This document shows, in pieces, positions 52,064 to 61,169 of a DNA stretch of 64,000 bases. The notes under the pieces are model-generated. The model made no database searches, was not told the origin of the DNA, and worked only from the letters and a program-made list of their open reading frames with translations. Each line of letters begins with the position of its first letter. The first letter of the stretch is position 1. Location of the stretch: positions 1 through 64,000 of the forward strand of contig NZ_JAENIM010000032.1 in the NCBI RefSeq assembly GCF_016595495.1, read 5' to 3'. Source of the stretch: Persicirhabdus sediminis (GTDB taxonomy: Bacteria > Verrucomicrobiota > Verrucomicrobiia > Verrucomicrobiales > Akkermansiaceae). The translations under genes and the position numbers were made by a program.

Positions 52064-53707
52064 TTACTGGTTGCGAAGCGAGCGAGCGGCGTCACTACGG
52101 GCAGCGCCAATCACCGGGAAGATGGTAGCGACCACACACATGAGGAAGGCAATCACGCTGATAACGACGATTTCGATAGAGTTGATCTCAGCTGGCAGCC
52201 CATCCGTGAAGCCATTGAAGTCAGCTGGAAATGGATCGAAGCCGACCTTTTCCATCAGCCCTTGAATTGGCTTGCGGTTCCAGATCACCAGCAGTCCAGA
52301 GATCACTCCTAGCAGAGTACCTATGAAGCCGATAATCAATCCCTGATAGAGGAATACCTTTACTAGCTGGAATGGTGTCGCACCGAGCGCCTTCATCACG
52401 CCGATCTCACGTTTTTTCTGAATCGTCACGGTGAACATCACCGCTGAGATGGAGAAGGCGGAAACCATCACAATGAAAAATAAGGCAAAGCTCAGCATGA
52501 TGCGCTGCATTTTGATCAGGCCAAATTGCTGCTGGTAGCGCTGCATCCACGAGGAAGCAACCCACATACTATCAGCGATAGCTGGATCCACTACTTCTCT
52601 AGCAAATTGCTCAGCTAGGGCTGGATTTTCCATGCGCACGCCAATGCCCTGTACCATGTCCCCCATGCCAAAGAGCGACTGGCCAACTGGTAGAGGAATG
52701 ATGAGAGGAGGACCTGGCGCGTGTGGTGTATCGGTGTAAATACCAATCACCTCAAGGTCTTTAGGCAGGATGAAGTCGGTTGAAGATTTGATTTCATCCA
52801 GCGTGGCTTGATCAATATCCACATCAGCCAGCTGGTCTAAAGTTGTCACCATCTCAGCTGTTGCTCCCGCAGGAAAACGTCTCTCAGGATCCTCATCGCT
52901 GTCTCTATCACCACGATAAAGAAGATCGAGGAAATCATTCACCACCTGCTTTTCCTGTTCACGCAGCAGAGGGTTGTCTGCCAGCATTTGTGCAGTGCCA
53001 TTGATAGGGATGAGATCATTCAGCTGATAGATCTCCAGCTCACCGTCTACTACCTTCGCCTTGTTGAGGCTGGTTTTGATAAATTCAATCTCTGGCTGGA
53101 ATGACTCAGCGGCTGGCGGAGCATCTAACCTCTCGAGAATCGGTTTCACTTTTTTCAAGTTGCGGCTGGATAGAGCCTGAATAGAGTCGCCCACCTGTAG
53201 GTCTAAATTTTTCGCTACAAGAGAAGATATCACCGCAACATCCCCCACGCCCATGTTGGCGTCGCCAGCTTCTATCACCTCGGCGAGAGCTGCCAGCTGG
53301 ACATCATCATCCGTATCTATCGCCTGCACCTGCAATGGTATAGCTCGAGTATAAGCATCCTCAATGATAGCGTAGTCCTGCACGATGGCATAGGTGCTGG
53401 TGACACCTGGCAGAGATTCTAACCGCTTCTGCATACCACGCCACTCAGCTACTACAGGGCTGATCTCGGCATCCGGATCATCTGGCACGGCGGCCCAGTT
53501 AGTCATGCGCACCTCCACATGGGCGGTGTGTGAGAGCACGCGCTCGTAGACCATTTTCTCAAAGCCACCAAAAACCGACATCACCACAACCAGCACCATC
53601 ACGCCCAAACCGACGCCTAGCAGAGAGATCAAGGTGATCACCGAGGCATGGGTGCGCAGCGGATTTAAATAGCGAGTCGCTAGCAGAAGACTGAAGTTCT
53701 TTTTAAT
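52064..53707 (-). CDS. LolC/LolE-like ABC transporter permease (FtsX/MacB superfamily)
   Basis: This permease has one N-terminal helix, a large periplasmic domain (about residues 65-400) and three C-terminal helices (FALFFIVMVSAFSISAVMFTV, LYQGLIIGFIGTLLGVISGLLVI, IVVISVIAFLMCVVATIFPVI). With KREIGVMKALGATP this is the lipoprotein-releasing LolCE pattern. A GTG at 53641 begins MITLISLLGVGLGV, but the in-frame upstream codons read NFSLLLATRYLNPLRTHASV, the conserved LolC N-terminus. They extend to a candidate ATT start at 53707; no ATG is present. The LolD ATPase gene is not adjacent. Confidence 0.8.
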   Translation of the reverse strand: MKKNFSLLLATRYLNPLRTHASVITLISLLGVGLGVMVLVVVMSVFGGFEKMVYERVLSHTAHVEVRMTNWAAVPDDPDAEISPVVAEWRGMQKRLESLPGVTSTYAIVQDYAIIEDAYTRAIPLQVQAIDTDDDVQLAALAEVIEAGDANMGVGDVAVISSLVAKNLDLQVGDSIQALSSRNLKKVKPILERLDAPPAAESFQPEIEFIKTSLNKAKVVDGELEIYQLNDLIPINGTAQMLADNPLLREQEKQVVNDFLDLLYRGDRDSDEDPERRFPAGATAEMVTTLDQLADVDIDQATLDEIKSSTDFILPKDLEVIGIYTDTPHAPGPPLIIPLPVGQSLFGMGDMVQGIGVRMENPALAEQFAREVVDPAIADSMWVASSWMQRYQQQFGLIKMQRIMLSFALFFIVMVSAFSISAVMFTVTIQKKREIGVMKALGATPFQLVKVFLYQGLIIGFIGTLLGVISGLLVIWNRKPIQGLMEKVGFDPFPADFNGFTDGLPAEINSIEIVVISVIAFLMCVVATIFPVIGAARSDAARSLRNQ

Positions 53708-53822
53708 AAGCCTGTAAAGAGTTGAAGTTCGGCGACAAGGTCTGTGTTTCCAGCTGGATTGTCCATCACAAAGCGCTGCGATCAGCGGCCAGCTAGCTGC
53801 TCGAGCGCGTCAGCTAAGCAGG

Positions 53823-54464
53823 TCATTTTTCGTCGCCCTCATAATACTCACGCTGCGGCAGGATGATTTTGTAGCGCACCGCCAGCAGACGCAGCACCAC
53901 GGTCACGGTGATAGAAATCAACATGGCTGCATTTTCAGCTAGATCTATCGCCCGCAGCCCGAGGTATAAATACCCGCCCACAAAGGCACAGGTTGCGTAG
54001 ATGTTGGATTTGCGGAAAATCGTTGGCACTTTATTACAGATAATATCAGCCAGCACACCGCCAAAGGTACCGGTAGTTACGCCAAGCAGCACCGAGATGA
54101 ATGAGCTAGCTCCAGCCTCCTGCGCATACACGGTGCCAGCAATCGCCCACAACCCGAGCCCCAGCGCATCGGGGAAAACGAGGTATTTTTCACACTTCAC
54201 CAGCAGGCGCGGGAAAAAGGAAGCAAACACAGCCAGCCAGAAAACCACTACCGTATAGTGACTATTTTCCACCCAAAACAATGGCTGACGGTTGAGCACC
54301 AAATCGCGCACGGTACCACCGCCAAATGCTGCCATAAATGCTACCGCAAACAGACCGACAACGTCCATCTTGCGCTCAGCGCCACGGATGATGCCATAGA
54401 CTGCAAAAGCAACCACCGCGGCAAACTCAACAATATCAACAAATTCCACCTCGGCGAAATGCAC
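53823..54464 (-). CDS. TRIC-type cation channel family protein (UPF0126)
   Basis: This 213-residue protein has seven predicted membrane helices. It carries two copies of the UPF0126 half-motif: FMAAFGGGTVRDLVL and TGTFGGVLADIICNKVP. Bacterial members are trimeric, K+/Na+-conducting homologues of eukaryotic TRIC channels. It is about 115 bp upstream (in transcription) of the LolC/E-like gene, so cotranscription is possible. Confidence 0.92.
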   Translation of the reverse strand: MHFAEVEFVDIVEFAAVVAFAVYGIIRGAERKMDVVGLFAVAFMAAFGGGTVRDLVLNRQPLFWVENSHYTVVVFWLAVFASFFPRLLVKCEKYLVFPDALGLGLWAIAGTVYAQEAGASSFISVLLGVTTGTFGGVLADIICNKVPTIFRKSNIYATCAFVGGYLYLGLRAIDLAENAAMLISITVTVVLRLLAVRYKIILPQREYYEGDEK

Positions 54465-54685
54465 ATTTTCCCCTCATTAGTCAACCCGAGGGCAAAGAAT
54501 GCTCAAAAGATGAGCAAGATATTCTCTCTAGCCACAGCGGCAAGCTCTGCTCACGTATTCACCCCGCTAGCTGATGAAATCGCTCTTTCCTTGCGATTTC
54601 CTTGGCCAAAATTGATATTCGAGCTTGCGATATGCGATTGCATGCCCGATGAATGCGCTACGCAAATTTAATTTTATTTTCTCCT

Positions 54686-55975
54686 ATGCCTATTAATATC
54701 GAAATGCCAAAGCTTTCCGACACGATGACGGAAGGCACACTCGTTAAATGGTGCAAGCAAGTTGGTGATGAAATCGAGATTGGTGACATTGTTGCCGAGA
54801 TCGAGACCGACAAAGCCACCATGGAAATGGAAGCCTTTGACGAAGGAACTCTTGTAGAAATCGTCATGCCTGAGGGATCTCGAGTCGTTGTAGGCGGAGT
54901 TCTTGCTATCATGCTCGAAGACGGCGAAGAAGCCGGTGATGCACCTGCTCCAGCAGCAGCTGCCGCGCCAGCTAGCCCAACTGCAGCTCCAGCTGAGCCA
55001 GTAGCTACACCATCAGCCGCTCCCACCTCAGTATCACCAATTTCAGAAGATGGCTCCCGCCTCAGAGTTTCTCCTCTAGCTCGCAAGATTGCCGCAGCTA
55101 AAGGAATCGACCTCGCTACTGTGCAAGGCTCAGGCCCTGGCGGTCGCATTGTCAAAGCTGACCTCGATGGTGCTTCTGCAGCGCCAGCTACACCAGCACC
55201 TGCGGCGACACCTGCAGCAGCTCCAGTAGCCCAGCCAGCAGCCGCAGCTCCAGCGTCACCAGCTATCATGCCACACGTTGGTCCAGAGGACACAGTGACA
55301 CCACTTTCTAGCATGCGTCGCATCATTGCCGATCGCCTGCTCACCTCGAAGACAACCATTCCTCATTTCTACCTACACGTAGAATGTGACGCCGCTCCAA
55401 TGATGGCGCTGCGCAAGCAGATCAATGCTCAAGCTGAGCAAACTCACGGCAACAAGTACACCGTGAATGATTTCATTGTCAAAGCGATCATCAACTCATG
55501 CCAAGCCGTGCCAGCTGTGAATGCTGCCTACAATGGTGACAGCATCGTGCAGTTTGCTAACGTTGGCCTCTCTGTAGCGGTTGCTGTGGATGACGGTCTC
55601 GTCACTCCAGTAGTGAAAAATGCTCAGTCAAAATCTATGCTCGAGATTTCTAAAGAGATCAAGGACATGGCTGGACGCGCTCGTGAGAACAAACTCAAGC
55701 CAGCTGAATTTGACGGCGGCACCATCACTCTGTCTAACTTAGGCGCGTGGGGAATCAATGATTTCAATGCGATTGTCAACCCACCACAAGCAGCCATCGT
55801 TAGCGCCGGCGCTATCGTAGAAAAGCCAGTGGTTAAGGATGGTCAGATCGTTCCAGGTCTGCGCATGGACATCGGCGTAAGCTGCGACCACCGCGTGGTA
55901 GACGGCGCTGTAGCCGCTCAGTTCATCAGCAACATTAAGAAGCTGATTGAGAACCCAGCGCTCATGCTGATCTGA
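54686..55975 (+). CDS. Dihydrolipoamide acetyltransferase (pyruvate dehydrogenase E2)
   Basis: This 429-residue protein is read from the ATG at 54686 (MPINIEMPKLSDTM). The lipoyl domain at residues 1-80 has lipoyl-Lys43 in ETDKATMEMEA. An Ala/Pro-rich hinge follows (about 85-120), then the E1/E3-binding domain (RVSPLARKIAAAKGID), a second Ala/Pro hinge, and the catalytic domain with SCDHRVVDGAVAAQF (catalytic His). The hinge composition supports a pyruvate- rather than 2-oxoglutarate-type E2. E1 and E3 genes are not adjacent. Confidence 0.93.
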   Translation: MPINIEMPKLSDTMTEGTLVKWCKQVGDEIEIGDIVAEIETDKATMEMEAFDEGTLVEIVMPEGSRVVVGGVLAIMLEDGEEAGDAPAPAAAAAPASPTAAPAEPVATPSAAPTSVSPISEDGSRLRVSPLARKIAAAKGIDLATVQGSGPGGRIVKADLDGASAAPATPAPAATPAAAPVAQPAAAAPASPAIMPHVGPEDTVTPLSSMRRIIADRLLTSKTTIPHFYLHVECDAAPMMALRKQINAQAEQTHGNKYTVNDFIVKAIINSCQAVPAVNAAYNGDSIVQFANVGLSVAVAVDDGLVTPVVKNAQSKSMLEISKEIKDMAGRARENKLKPAEFDGGTITLSNLGAWGINDFNAIVNPPQAAIVSAGAIVEKPVVKDGQIVPGLRMDIGVSCDHRVVDGAVAAQFISNIKKLIENPALMLI

Positions 55976-55996
55976 TAGCCAGCTAGAATTTCTATC

Positions 55997-56034
55997 TACG
56001 CCTTCTCGAATTTCTCGAGAAGGCGTATTTTTTT
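55997..56034 (+). terminator. Terminator of the E2 gene
   Basis: TACGCCTTCTCGA / TCTCGAGAAGGCGTA stem followed by TTTTTTT. Confidence 0.93.
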
Positions 56035-56303
56035 GCTCGCGTAGATTCCCCTTCCCACCAAACTAACATAACAAAATCTGTTATCAGATTGGCGCCTTGT
56101 GCCCTATGGGCTTCAAGCAAACACATGCTAGATTATCAATTGCTCGGTTCAATGGATTGAAATCACACATTGTTGCCAATTAGCATAGATTCTCTTAAAA
56201 ATATTTGCACATTGGCATCGCTGTTTTATAGGAAAAATGCATCTGGACAAACGATCCTGTGCTCCCTAGTTTCCCTCATCTCGTAATACTTATTATCAAT
56301 TTT
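56035..56303. other. Spacer between E2 and the FKBP gene
   Basis: About 270 bp after the E2 terminator contain a small hairpin, CTTGTGCCCTATGGGCTTCAAG (56097-56118), and AT-rich DNA leading to the FKBP start. No gene is supported, and the hairpin is too short to name as a known RNA. Confidence 0.35.
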
Positions 56304-57125
56304 ATGAAAATCAAAACTATCGCATTGATCACTGGCCTAGCTGGAATCGGTTTCGCTCAAGCTCAAAACGCACCAGCAGCTCCTGCTGCACCAGCAGCTC
56401 CTGCACCAGCTATTGACGCAGCCACTCTCAAGGCTAACGCATCATACATCATCGGCCACAGCTTCGGTTCACAGTTTGCCCAAGGCGGCCTCACACCTGA
56501 AGACCTCGATGCGGACGCTATCGTAGCTGCATTCAGAGAAGGCTACGCAGGCACAGAGCCTAAGCTTAGCGAAGAGCAAATGCAGCAGACAATGCAGGCA
56601 TTCCAAGCCAAGATGCAAGCACGCGCTGCTGAAGAGCAAGCCAAGATGGCTACTGAAAACCTCGAAGCTGGTCAGAAATTCCTCGAAGAGAACAAGAAAA
56701 AGGAAGGCATCATCACTACTGAGTCTGGCCTCCAGTACGAAATCATCAAGCCAGGTGGCGAAGAGAAGTACGTAGCACCAGAAGGTGGCGCTGACGAAGG
56801 CACACGCTTCATGGTAAACTACCGTGGTACACTCATCGACGGTACTGAGTTTGACGCATCACCAGAAGGTCAGCCATTCGCAATGCCTCTCGCAGTGATT
56901 CCAGGTTTCAAAGAAGCTCTTACAAACATGCCTGTTGGCGCTAAGTGGAAGCTCTTCATCCCAGCAGACCTCGCCTACGGTGAGCGCGGTGCAGGTCCAG
57001 CTATCCAGCCAAACAGCACACTTATCTTTGACCTCGAGCTCATTGAGATCGTGAAGCCAGAAGCAAAGCCAGCTGCTAGCGCAACAACTCCTGCTATCGA
57101 AGTACCTAAGCCAGCTGCTGAATAA
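56304..57125 (+). CDS. Exported FKBP-type peptidyl-prolyl cis-trans isomerase
   Basis: This 273-residue protein is read from the ATG at 56304, which gives a signal peptide (IKTIALITGLAGIGFAQAQ). An Ala/Pro linker follows, then an FKBP N-terminal dimerisation helix region (YIIGHSFGSQFAQGGLTPEDLD, helical to residue 140). The FKBP domain is at about 145-250: FMVNYRGTLIDGTEFDAS, VIPGFKEALTNMPVGAKWKLFIP, LAYGERGAGPAIQPNSTLIFDLELI. It resembles FkpA/Mip periplasmic folding factors. A short Ala/Pro-rich C-terminal tail follows. Confidence 0.93.
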   Translation: MKIKTIALITGLAGIGFAQAQNAPAAPAAPAAPAPAIDAATLKANASYIIGHSFGSQFAQGGLTPEDLDADAIVAAFREGYAGTEPKLSEEQMQQTMQAFQAKMQARAAEEQAKMATENLEAGQKFLEENKKKEGIITTESGLQYEIIKPGGEEKYVAPEGGADEGTRFMVNYRGTLIDGTEFDASPEGQPFAMPLAVIPGFKEALTNMPVGAKWKLFIPADLAYGERGAGPAIQPNSTLIFDLELIEIVKPEAKPAASATTPAIEVPKPAAE

Positions 57126-57183
57126 GCAACTCGCTAAATCTCATTTTGTAACGTTCATCGTTGCAAGATGTCCTATTTTCCTT

Positions 57184-57221
57184 AAGGCTGTTGGTAACTG
57201 TACCAACAGCCTTATTTTGTT
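57184..57221 (+). terminator. Terminator of the FKBP gene, abutting the next start codon
   Basis: AAGGCTGTTGGTA/TACCAACAGCCTT is a 13-bp stem with a 4-nt loop and the T-rich ATTTTGTT. The T tract ends at the ATG of the following gene. Confidence 0.9.
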
Positions 57222-57920
57222 ATGCATATCACCTATTACGGTCACTCCTGCTTCCTCGTTGATATCTCAGGTCACAAACTTCTCTTTGACCCATTCATCT
57301 CCGCCAACCCCAATGCTGAGCACATTGACATCGCCGAGATCAACCCCGACTTCGTGCTCATTTCCCATGGCCACGAAGACCACCTAGCTGACGCCGAAAC
57401 CATTCTCAAACAATCCGGCGCCAAGCTCATTTCCAATTTCGAAATCGTCTCATGGTACCAGCATAAGGGCATCGACAATTCACACGCCATGAACCACGGC
57501 GGCTGCTTCGATTTCCCATTTGGCAACCTACGCTACGTCAATGCCGTACACTCATCCACCCTGCCTGACGGCAACTCAGGCGGCAACCCAGGTGGCTTTG
57601 TCATCGAGTCTGAGCGCGGCACTTTCTACTACTCTGGCGATACCGCCCTGCACTACGACATGAAGCTGCTGCTCGAGCAATACGAGCGCATCGACTGGGC
57701 CGCCCTGTGCATTGGTGACAACTTCACCATGGGAGCCAAAGACGCCTCGCGCTGCGCCCGCTGGCTGAATGTGAAAAACGTGCTAGGTCTGCATTACGAC
57801 ACCTTTCCGCCGATTGCCATTGACCGCGAGCAAACAACACGCATCTTCAACTCAGCCGACATCAAGCTACACCTGCCTGAAATCGGTGAAACCATAGGCC
57901 TTCACGCCCAATACCACTAA
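57222..57920 (+). CDS. Metallo-beta-lactamase-fold hydrolase, UPF0173
   Basis: This 232-residue protein begins MHITYYGHSCFLVDISGHKLLFDPFIS. The metal-binding HGHEDHLAD motif is near residues 49-57, and further ligands are in NHGG, YYSGDTALHYDMKL and GLHYDTFPPI. This is the UPF0173/YtkL family of predicted metal-dependent hydrolases (Zn or Mn), with no agreed substrate. The start codon sits directly on the T tract of the preceding terminator, so a leaderless or read-through mRNA is likely. ispF follows 12 bp later. Confidence 0.92.
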   Translation: MHITYYGHSCFLVDISGHKLLFDPFISANPNAEHIDIAEINPDFVLISHGHEDHLADAETILKQSGAKLISNFEIVSWYQHKGIDNSHAMNHGGCFDFPFGNLRYVNAVHSSTLPDGNSGGNPGGFVIESERGTFYYSGDTALHYDMKLLLEQYERIDWAALCIGDNFTMGAKDASRCARWLNVKNVLGLHYDTFPPIAIDREQTTRIFNSADIKLHLPEIGETIGLHAQYH

Positions 57921-57932
57921 CATCACCACATC

Positions 57933-58409
57933 ATGTTTCGCACTGGAATCGGATACGACGTTCACCAATTTGCAGATAACCGCCCACTCATTCTCGGCGG
58001 CGTAGAAATCCCTCACAGCCAAGGGCTCGCTGGCCACTCAGATGCCGACGTGCTCTGCCACGCCATCGCCGATGCCATCCTCGGCTGCCTCGGACTTCCT
58101 GACATTGGCCATTATTTTCCACCTACAGACGCCTCCATCGAAGGCATCTGCTCGCTGGATATCCTCGCCAAATGCCGTGAACTCTGTGCGGAAAAAGGAG
58201 CCGAAATCCAAAACGTAGACTCCACCATGATCGCTGAGTGCCCAAAAGTCCTGCCGCACGCAGCCGCCATGAAAATCAAAATCTCAGACGCTCTAGGCAT
58301 CACCCCAGAGCAAATTGGCATCAAAGCCACCACCAACGAAACCATGGGATTTGTTGGTCGCAAAGAAGGCATCGCCGCGCTCGCCAATGCGCTGGTGGAA
58401 ATCAAATAA
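57933..58409 (+). CDS. ispF: 2-C-methyl-D-erythritol 2,4-cyclodiphosphate synthase
   Basis: IspF makes the cyclic diphosphate intermediate of the MEP isoprenoid pathway. The 158-residue protein has zinc ligands Asp9 and His11 (GIGYDVHQF) and His43 (GHSDADVLCHAI), the GLPDIGHYFPPTD block and the KATTNETMGFVGRKEG block. It is probably cotranscribed with the UPF0173 gene (12 bp apart), with no known functional link. Confidence 0.97.
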   Translation: MFRTGIGYDVHQFADNRPLILGGVEIPHSQGLAGHSDADVLCHAIADAILGCLGLPDIGHYFPPTDASIEGICSLDILAKCRELCAEKGAEIQNVDSTMIAECPKVLPHAAAMKIKISDALGITPEQIGIKATTNETMGFVGRKEGIAALANALVEIK

Positions 58410-58567
58410 TTCCGGCTACAGTGGGCGCTGCTCAGCCAGCCGCCCGCTAGTCGATTCACCCAAAATCCGCACGATGGATGGCAAGATCTAGGCAGTTAAT
58501 AAACGCGCATCTCATCCTCGTGAATGTATCATTTCCGTAAGTACAGCGGCTAGCGCCGATTATTCCT

Positions 58568-59926
58568 ATGTCTATTCTCATCCCAGACCTCGATCTCATC
58601 CGCAAATACAACCAGCCGGGGCCACGTTACACCTCGTACCCTACAGCGCCTCACTTTGCAGATTCATGCCCGACAGCCCAGCTCGCCGCTGAGCCAGCCA
58701 AAGATCGCAGCCCGCTCTCGCTCTACTTTCACATTCCCTTCTGCCGCAAGCTCTGCTGGTTCTGCGGCTGCACCACCATCATCAGCACCCAGCAAGATAG
58801 GGCCGACCAATACCTAGACTATCTAGAAAAGGAAATCGACCTGCTCTTGCCTAGCATTGAGGGCAGAAAAGTCCACCAGCTCCACTTCGGCGGCGGTACA
58901 CCTAACTTCCTCAGCCCAGCTCAAATCCTGCGCTTCTCCAAGTTCCTCCACGAGAGATTTGAATTTGCTCCAGATGCTGAAATGAGCGCTGAATTTGACC
59001 CGCGTACACTCGACAAAGCGCGTCTCGACGCCTTTGTAGAACTCGGCATCAACCGCGCATCTATCGGCGTGCAAGACATCCGCGAAGAAGTGCAAAAAGC
59101 CATCAACCGCGTCCAGCCACATGAGGTAAACGTGCAGGTGCTAGAGTGGCTCAGAGCCGCTGGCATCAGCTCTATCAACATGGACCTCATCTACGGGCTG
59201 CCATTCCAGACACCGGAAACATTTCAGGAAACGCTAGACCAAGCCATCGCCTACGCACCTACTCGTTTCGCCGTATTCTCATACGCTCACGTGCCATGGA
59301 TCAAGCCTGCTCAGAAAATCCTCGAAGCCAAAACACTGCCTGAGCCAGATGAAAAAATCAAAATGCTCGGCCGCATCATCAGCACGCTAACAAGTGCCGA
59401 CTACCACTACATCGGTATGGACCACTTTGCGGCTCAAGATGATCCTCTAACCATCGCGCACAAAAATAAAACTCTGCAGCGCAACTTCCAAGGATACAGC
59501 ACCCACGCTGGCCTAGAAATCTGCGCATTTGGCATGAGCTCTATCAGCCAGACAGCTCGCTCGTACCGCCAAAACTACAAAGAGCTCGACCAATACTGCG
59601 CCGCTCTAGACGAAGGCCGCCTGCCTATCGAGCGAGGCCTCATCCTCAACGACGACGACCTGCTGCGCCGCGATATCATCATGAGCCTCATGTGTCACCT
59701 AGAAATCGACTACGCAGCGAAGTCTGCAGAACACGGCATCGACTTCAAAGCTCACTTCGACCGCGAGCTCGAAGAACTCAAGCCAATGCAAGACGACGGC
59801 CTCATCCAGCTGGAAGATGATAAATTCACCATCACCCAGCAGGGCACACTCTTCATTCGCAACATCGCCATGAAGTTCGACGCCTACCTAGCTGAAGGTA
59901 AAGGCAAATACTCAAAGACGGTTTAG
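58568..59926 (+). CDS. hemN: Oxygen-independent coproporphyrinogen III oxidase
   Basis: This 452-residue radical-SAM enzyme has the CxxxCxxC cluster motif HIPFCRKLCWFCGC (Cys59, 63, 66) followed by Cys68. PGPRYTSYPTAPHF is the true-HemN N-terminus that distinguishes it from HemW, and FGGGTPNFLS and EFDPRTLD are further blocks. It performs the anaerobic oxidative decarboxylation in haem synthesis. It is consistent with hemL at 10.6 kb. Confidence 0.96.
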   Translation: MSILIPDLDLIRKYNQPGPRYTSYPTAPHFADSCPTAQLAAEPAKDRSPLSLYFHIPFCRKLCWFCGCTTIISTQQDRADQYLDYLEKEIDLLLPSIEGRKVHQLHFGGGTPNFLSPAQILRFSKFLHERFEFAPDAEMSAEFDPRTLDKARLDAFVELGINRASIGVQDIREEVQKAINRVQPHEVNVQVLEWLRAAGISSINMDLIYGLPFQTPETFQETLDQAIAYAPTRFAVFSYAHVPWIKPAQKILEAKTLPEPDEKIKMLGRIISTLTSADYHYIGMDHFAAQDDPLTIAHKNKTLQRNFQGYSTHAGLEICAFGMSSISQTARSYRQNYKELDQYCAALDEGRLPIERGLILNDDDLLRRDIIMSLMCHLEIDYAAKSAEHGIDFKAHFDRELEELKPMQDDGLIQLEDDKFTITQQGTLFIRNIAMKFDAYLAEGKGKYSKTV

Positions 59927-59941
59927 GCTAGTTTGTTAGCT

Positions 59942-60060
59942 TTCAGTGTTCAGTGTTCAGTGTTCAGTGTTCAGTGTTCAGTGTTCAGTGTTCAGTGTTC
60001 AGTGTTCAGTGTTCAGTGTTCAGTGTTCAGTGTTCAGCGTTCAGTGTTCAGCGTTCAGCG
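59942..60060. repeat. 7-bp tandem repeat, 17 units (TTCAGTG)
   Basis: Seventeen uninterrupted units of TTCAGTG, with three TTCAGCG variants at the 3' end, start about 15 bp after the hemN stop. The unit length is not a multiple of three, and the array is open in several frames. The apparent small ORF here is an artefact. Confidence 0.95.
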
Positions 60061-60480
60061 GTTGACTAACTTCGCTTGCGATCTGAAAACTGAAAACTAC
60101 AAACTGAAAACTACAAACTGAAAACTCCCCCCCCCCATACCAGCTAGACAGCCCACTCCCCTAGCTGACTATCTCTCCAAGCAGCTGGCTATCCTCTCTT
60201 GCGGTCTGAAAACTACAAACTGAAAACTCCCTCCCCCATCCCAGCTAGACATCCCACTTCCCTAGCGGACTATCTCTCCAAGCAGCTGCCTATCCTCGCT
60301 TGCGATCTGAAAACTGAAAACTGAAAACTCCCTCCCCTATCCCAGCTAGACACCCCACTCCCCTAGCTGACTATCTCTCCAAGCAGCTGACTATCTCTCC
60401 AAGCAGCTGACTATCTCTCCAAGCAGCTGACTATCCTCGCTTGCGATCTGAAAACTGAAAACTACAAACTGAAAACTAAC
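60061..60480. repeat. Degenerate ~100-bp direct repeats with nested 20-bp units
   Basis: Four copies of a unit begin with CTTGCG(A/G)TCTGAAAAC near 60075, 60198, 60298 and 60440. They are followed by (ACTGAAAACT)n stretches, CCCAGCTAGACA-CCCACT and CTATCTCTCCAAGCAGCT. Within the third, a 20-bp word GCTGACTATCTCTCCAAGCA is repeated three times head to tail (60367-60428). Unit lengths vary from about 100 to 140 bp. No coding potential is supported. Confidence 0.8.
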
Positions 60481-60533
60481 AAATTCCCCTTCTTCATTGC
60501 CACAAGCCGCACTTTCTAGCAAGCTGCGTGCAG

Positions 60534-61169
60534 ATGGACAACCTATCCCACCTCTTCATCACCTGCTTTGCAGCCCTATTGCCGATAGCAAACCCGCTCG
60601 GCAATGCTGCTATTTTCCTCTCTATCACAGATGGAGATAAGGTAGAGCAACGCCACAAGCTAGCCGCCAAAGGTTCGCTATACATGCTCATCATCCTCAT
60701 GAGCTTCCTGCTAGCTGGTAGTTTTATCCTGCATTTCTTTGGCCTCAGCTTAGAAGGCATCCGCATCGCTGGCGGGCTCATCATTGCCAAAACCGCCTTC
60801 AACCTGCTCAGCCCAAAAACCGAGGATACCCACAGCCAAGAAGAACATCACGAGGTCAAAGCCAAAGATGACATCTCATTTTCCCCACTCGCCATGCCAT
60901 TGTTAGCTGGCCCAGGTGCCATCGCCTCAGTCATGGGCACCACCTCTCTAGTAAGCGGCTGGAATGTGCCCGCCTACCTCACGCTCAGCGCCGCCATCCT
61001 GCTAGTCTGTTTGATCTGCTGGCTGGTATTGCACAACTCAGAGCTCATCCTCAAATTCCTTGGCGTCAACGGCGCTAACGCCCTAACCAAGATCATGGGA
61101 TTCATCCTCCTCTGCATGGGTGTCCAGCTAGTCATCAATGGCGTGCTGCCATTGATTCCAACCAGCTAG
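60534..61169 (+). CDS. MarC-family integral membrane protein
   Basis: The protein is about 211 residues from the ATG at 60534 (a GTG at 60528 is in frame). It has six predicted membrane helices. LLPIANPLGNAAIFLSIT and GPGAIASVMG are the two MarC/UPF0056 signature blocks, in an inverted-repeat arrangement. The family's function is unresolved; E. coli MarC is no longer thought to confer resistance. The stop overlaps the convergent gene at 61166 by 4 bp. Confidence 0.92.
   Translation: MDNLSHLFITCFAALLPIANPLGNAAIFLSITDGDKVEQRHKLAAKGSLYMLIILMSFLLAGSFILHFFGLSLEGIRIAGGLIIAKTAFNLLSPKTEDTHSQEEHHEVKAKDDISFSPLAMPLLAGPGAIASVMGTTSLVSGWNVPAYLTLSAAILLVCLICWLVLHNSELILKFLGVNGANALTKIMGFILLCMGVQLVINGVLPLIPTS

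Noticed and set aside
54658-55359. 233-codon minus-strand frame rich in Ala/Gly/Ser
   Set aside because: It is the antisense reading of the Ala/Pro hinge of the pyruvate dehydrogenase E2 gene.
59933-60121. Small frame reading F-S-V-Q-C-S-V repeats after hemN
   Set aside because: It is the TTCAGTG array translated; the period of 7 bp is not a coding period.
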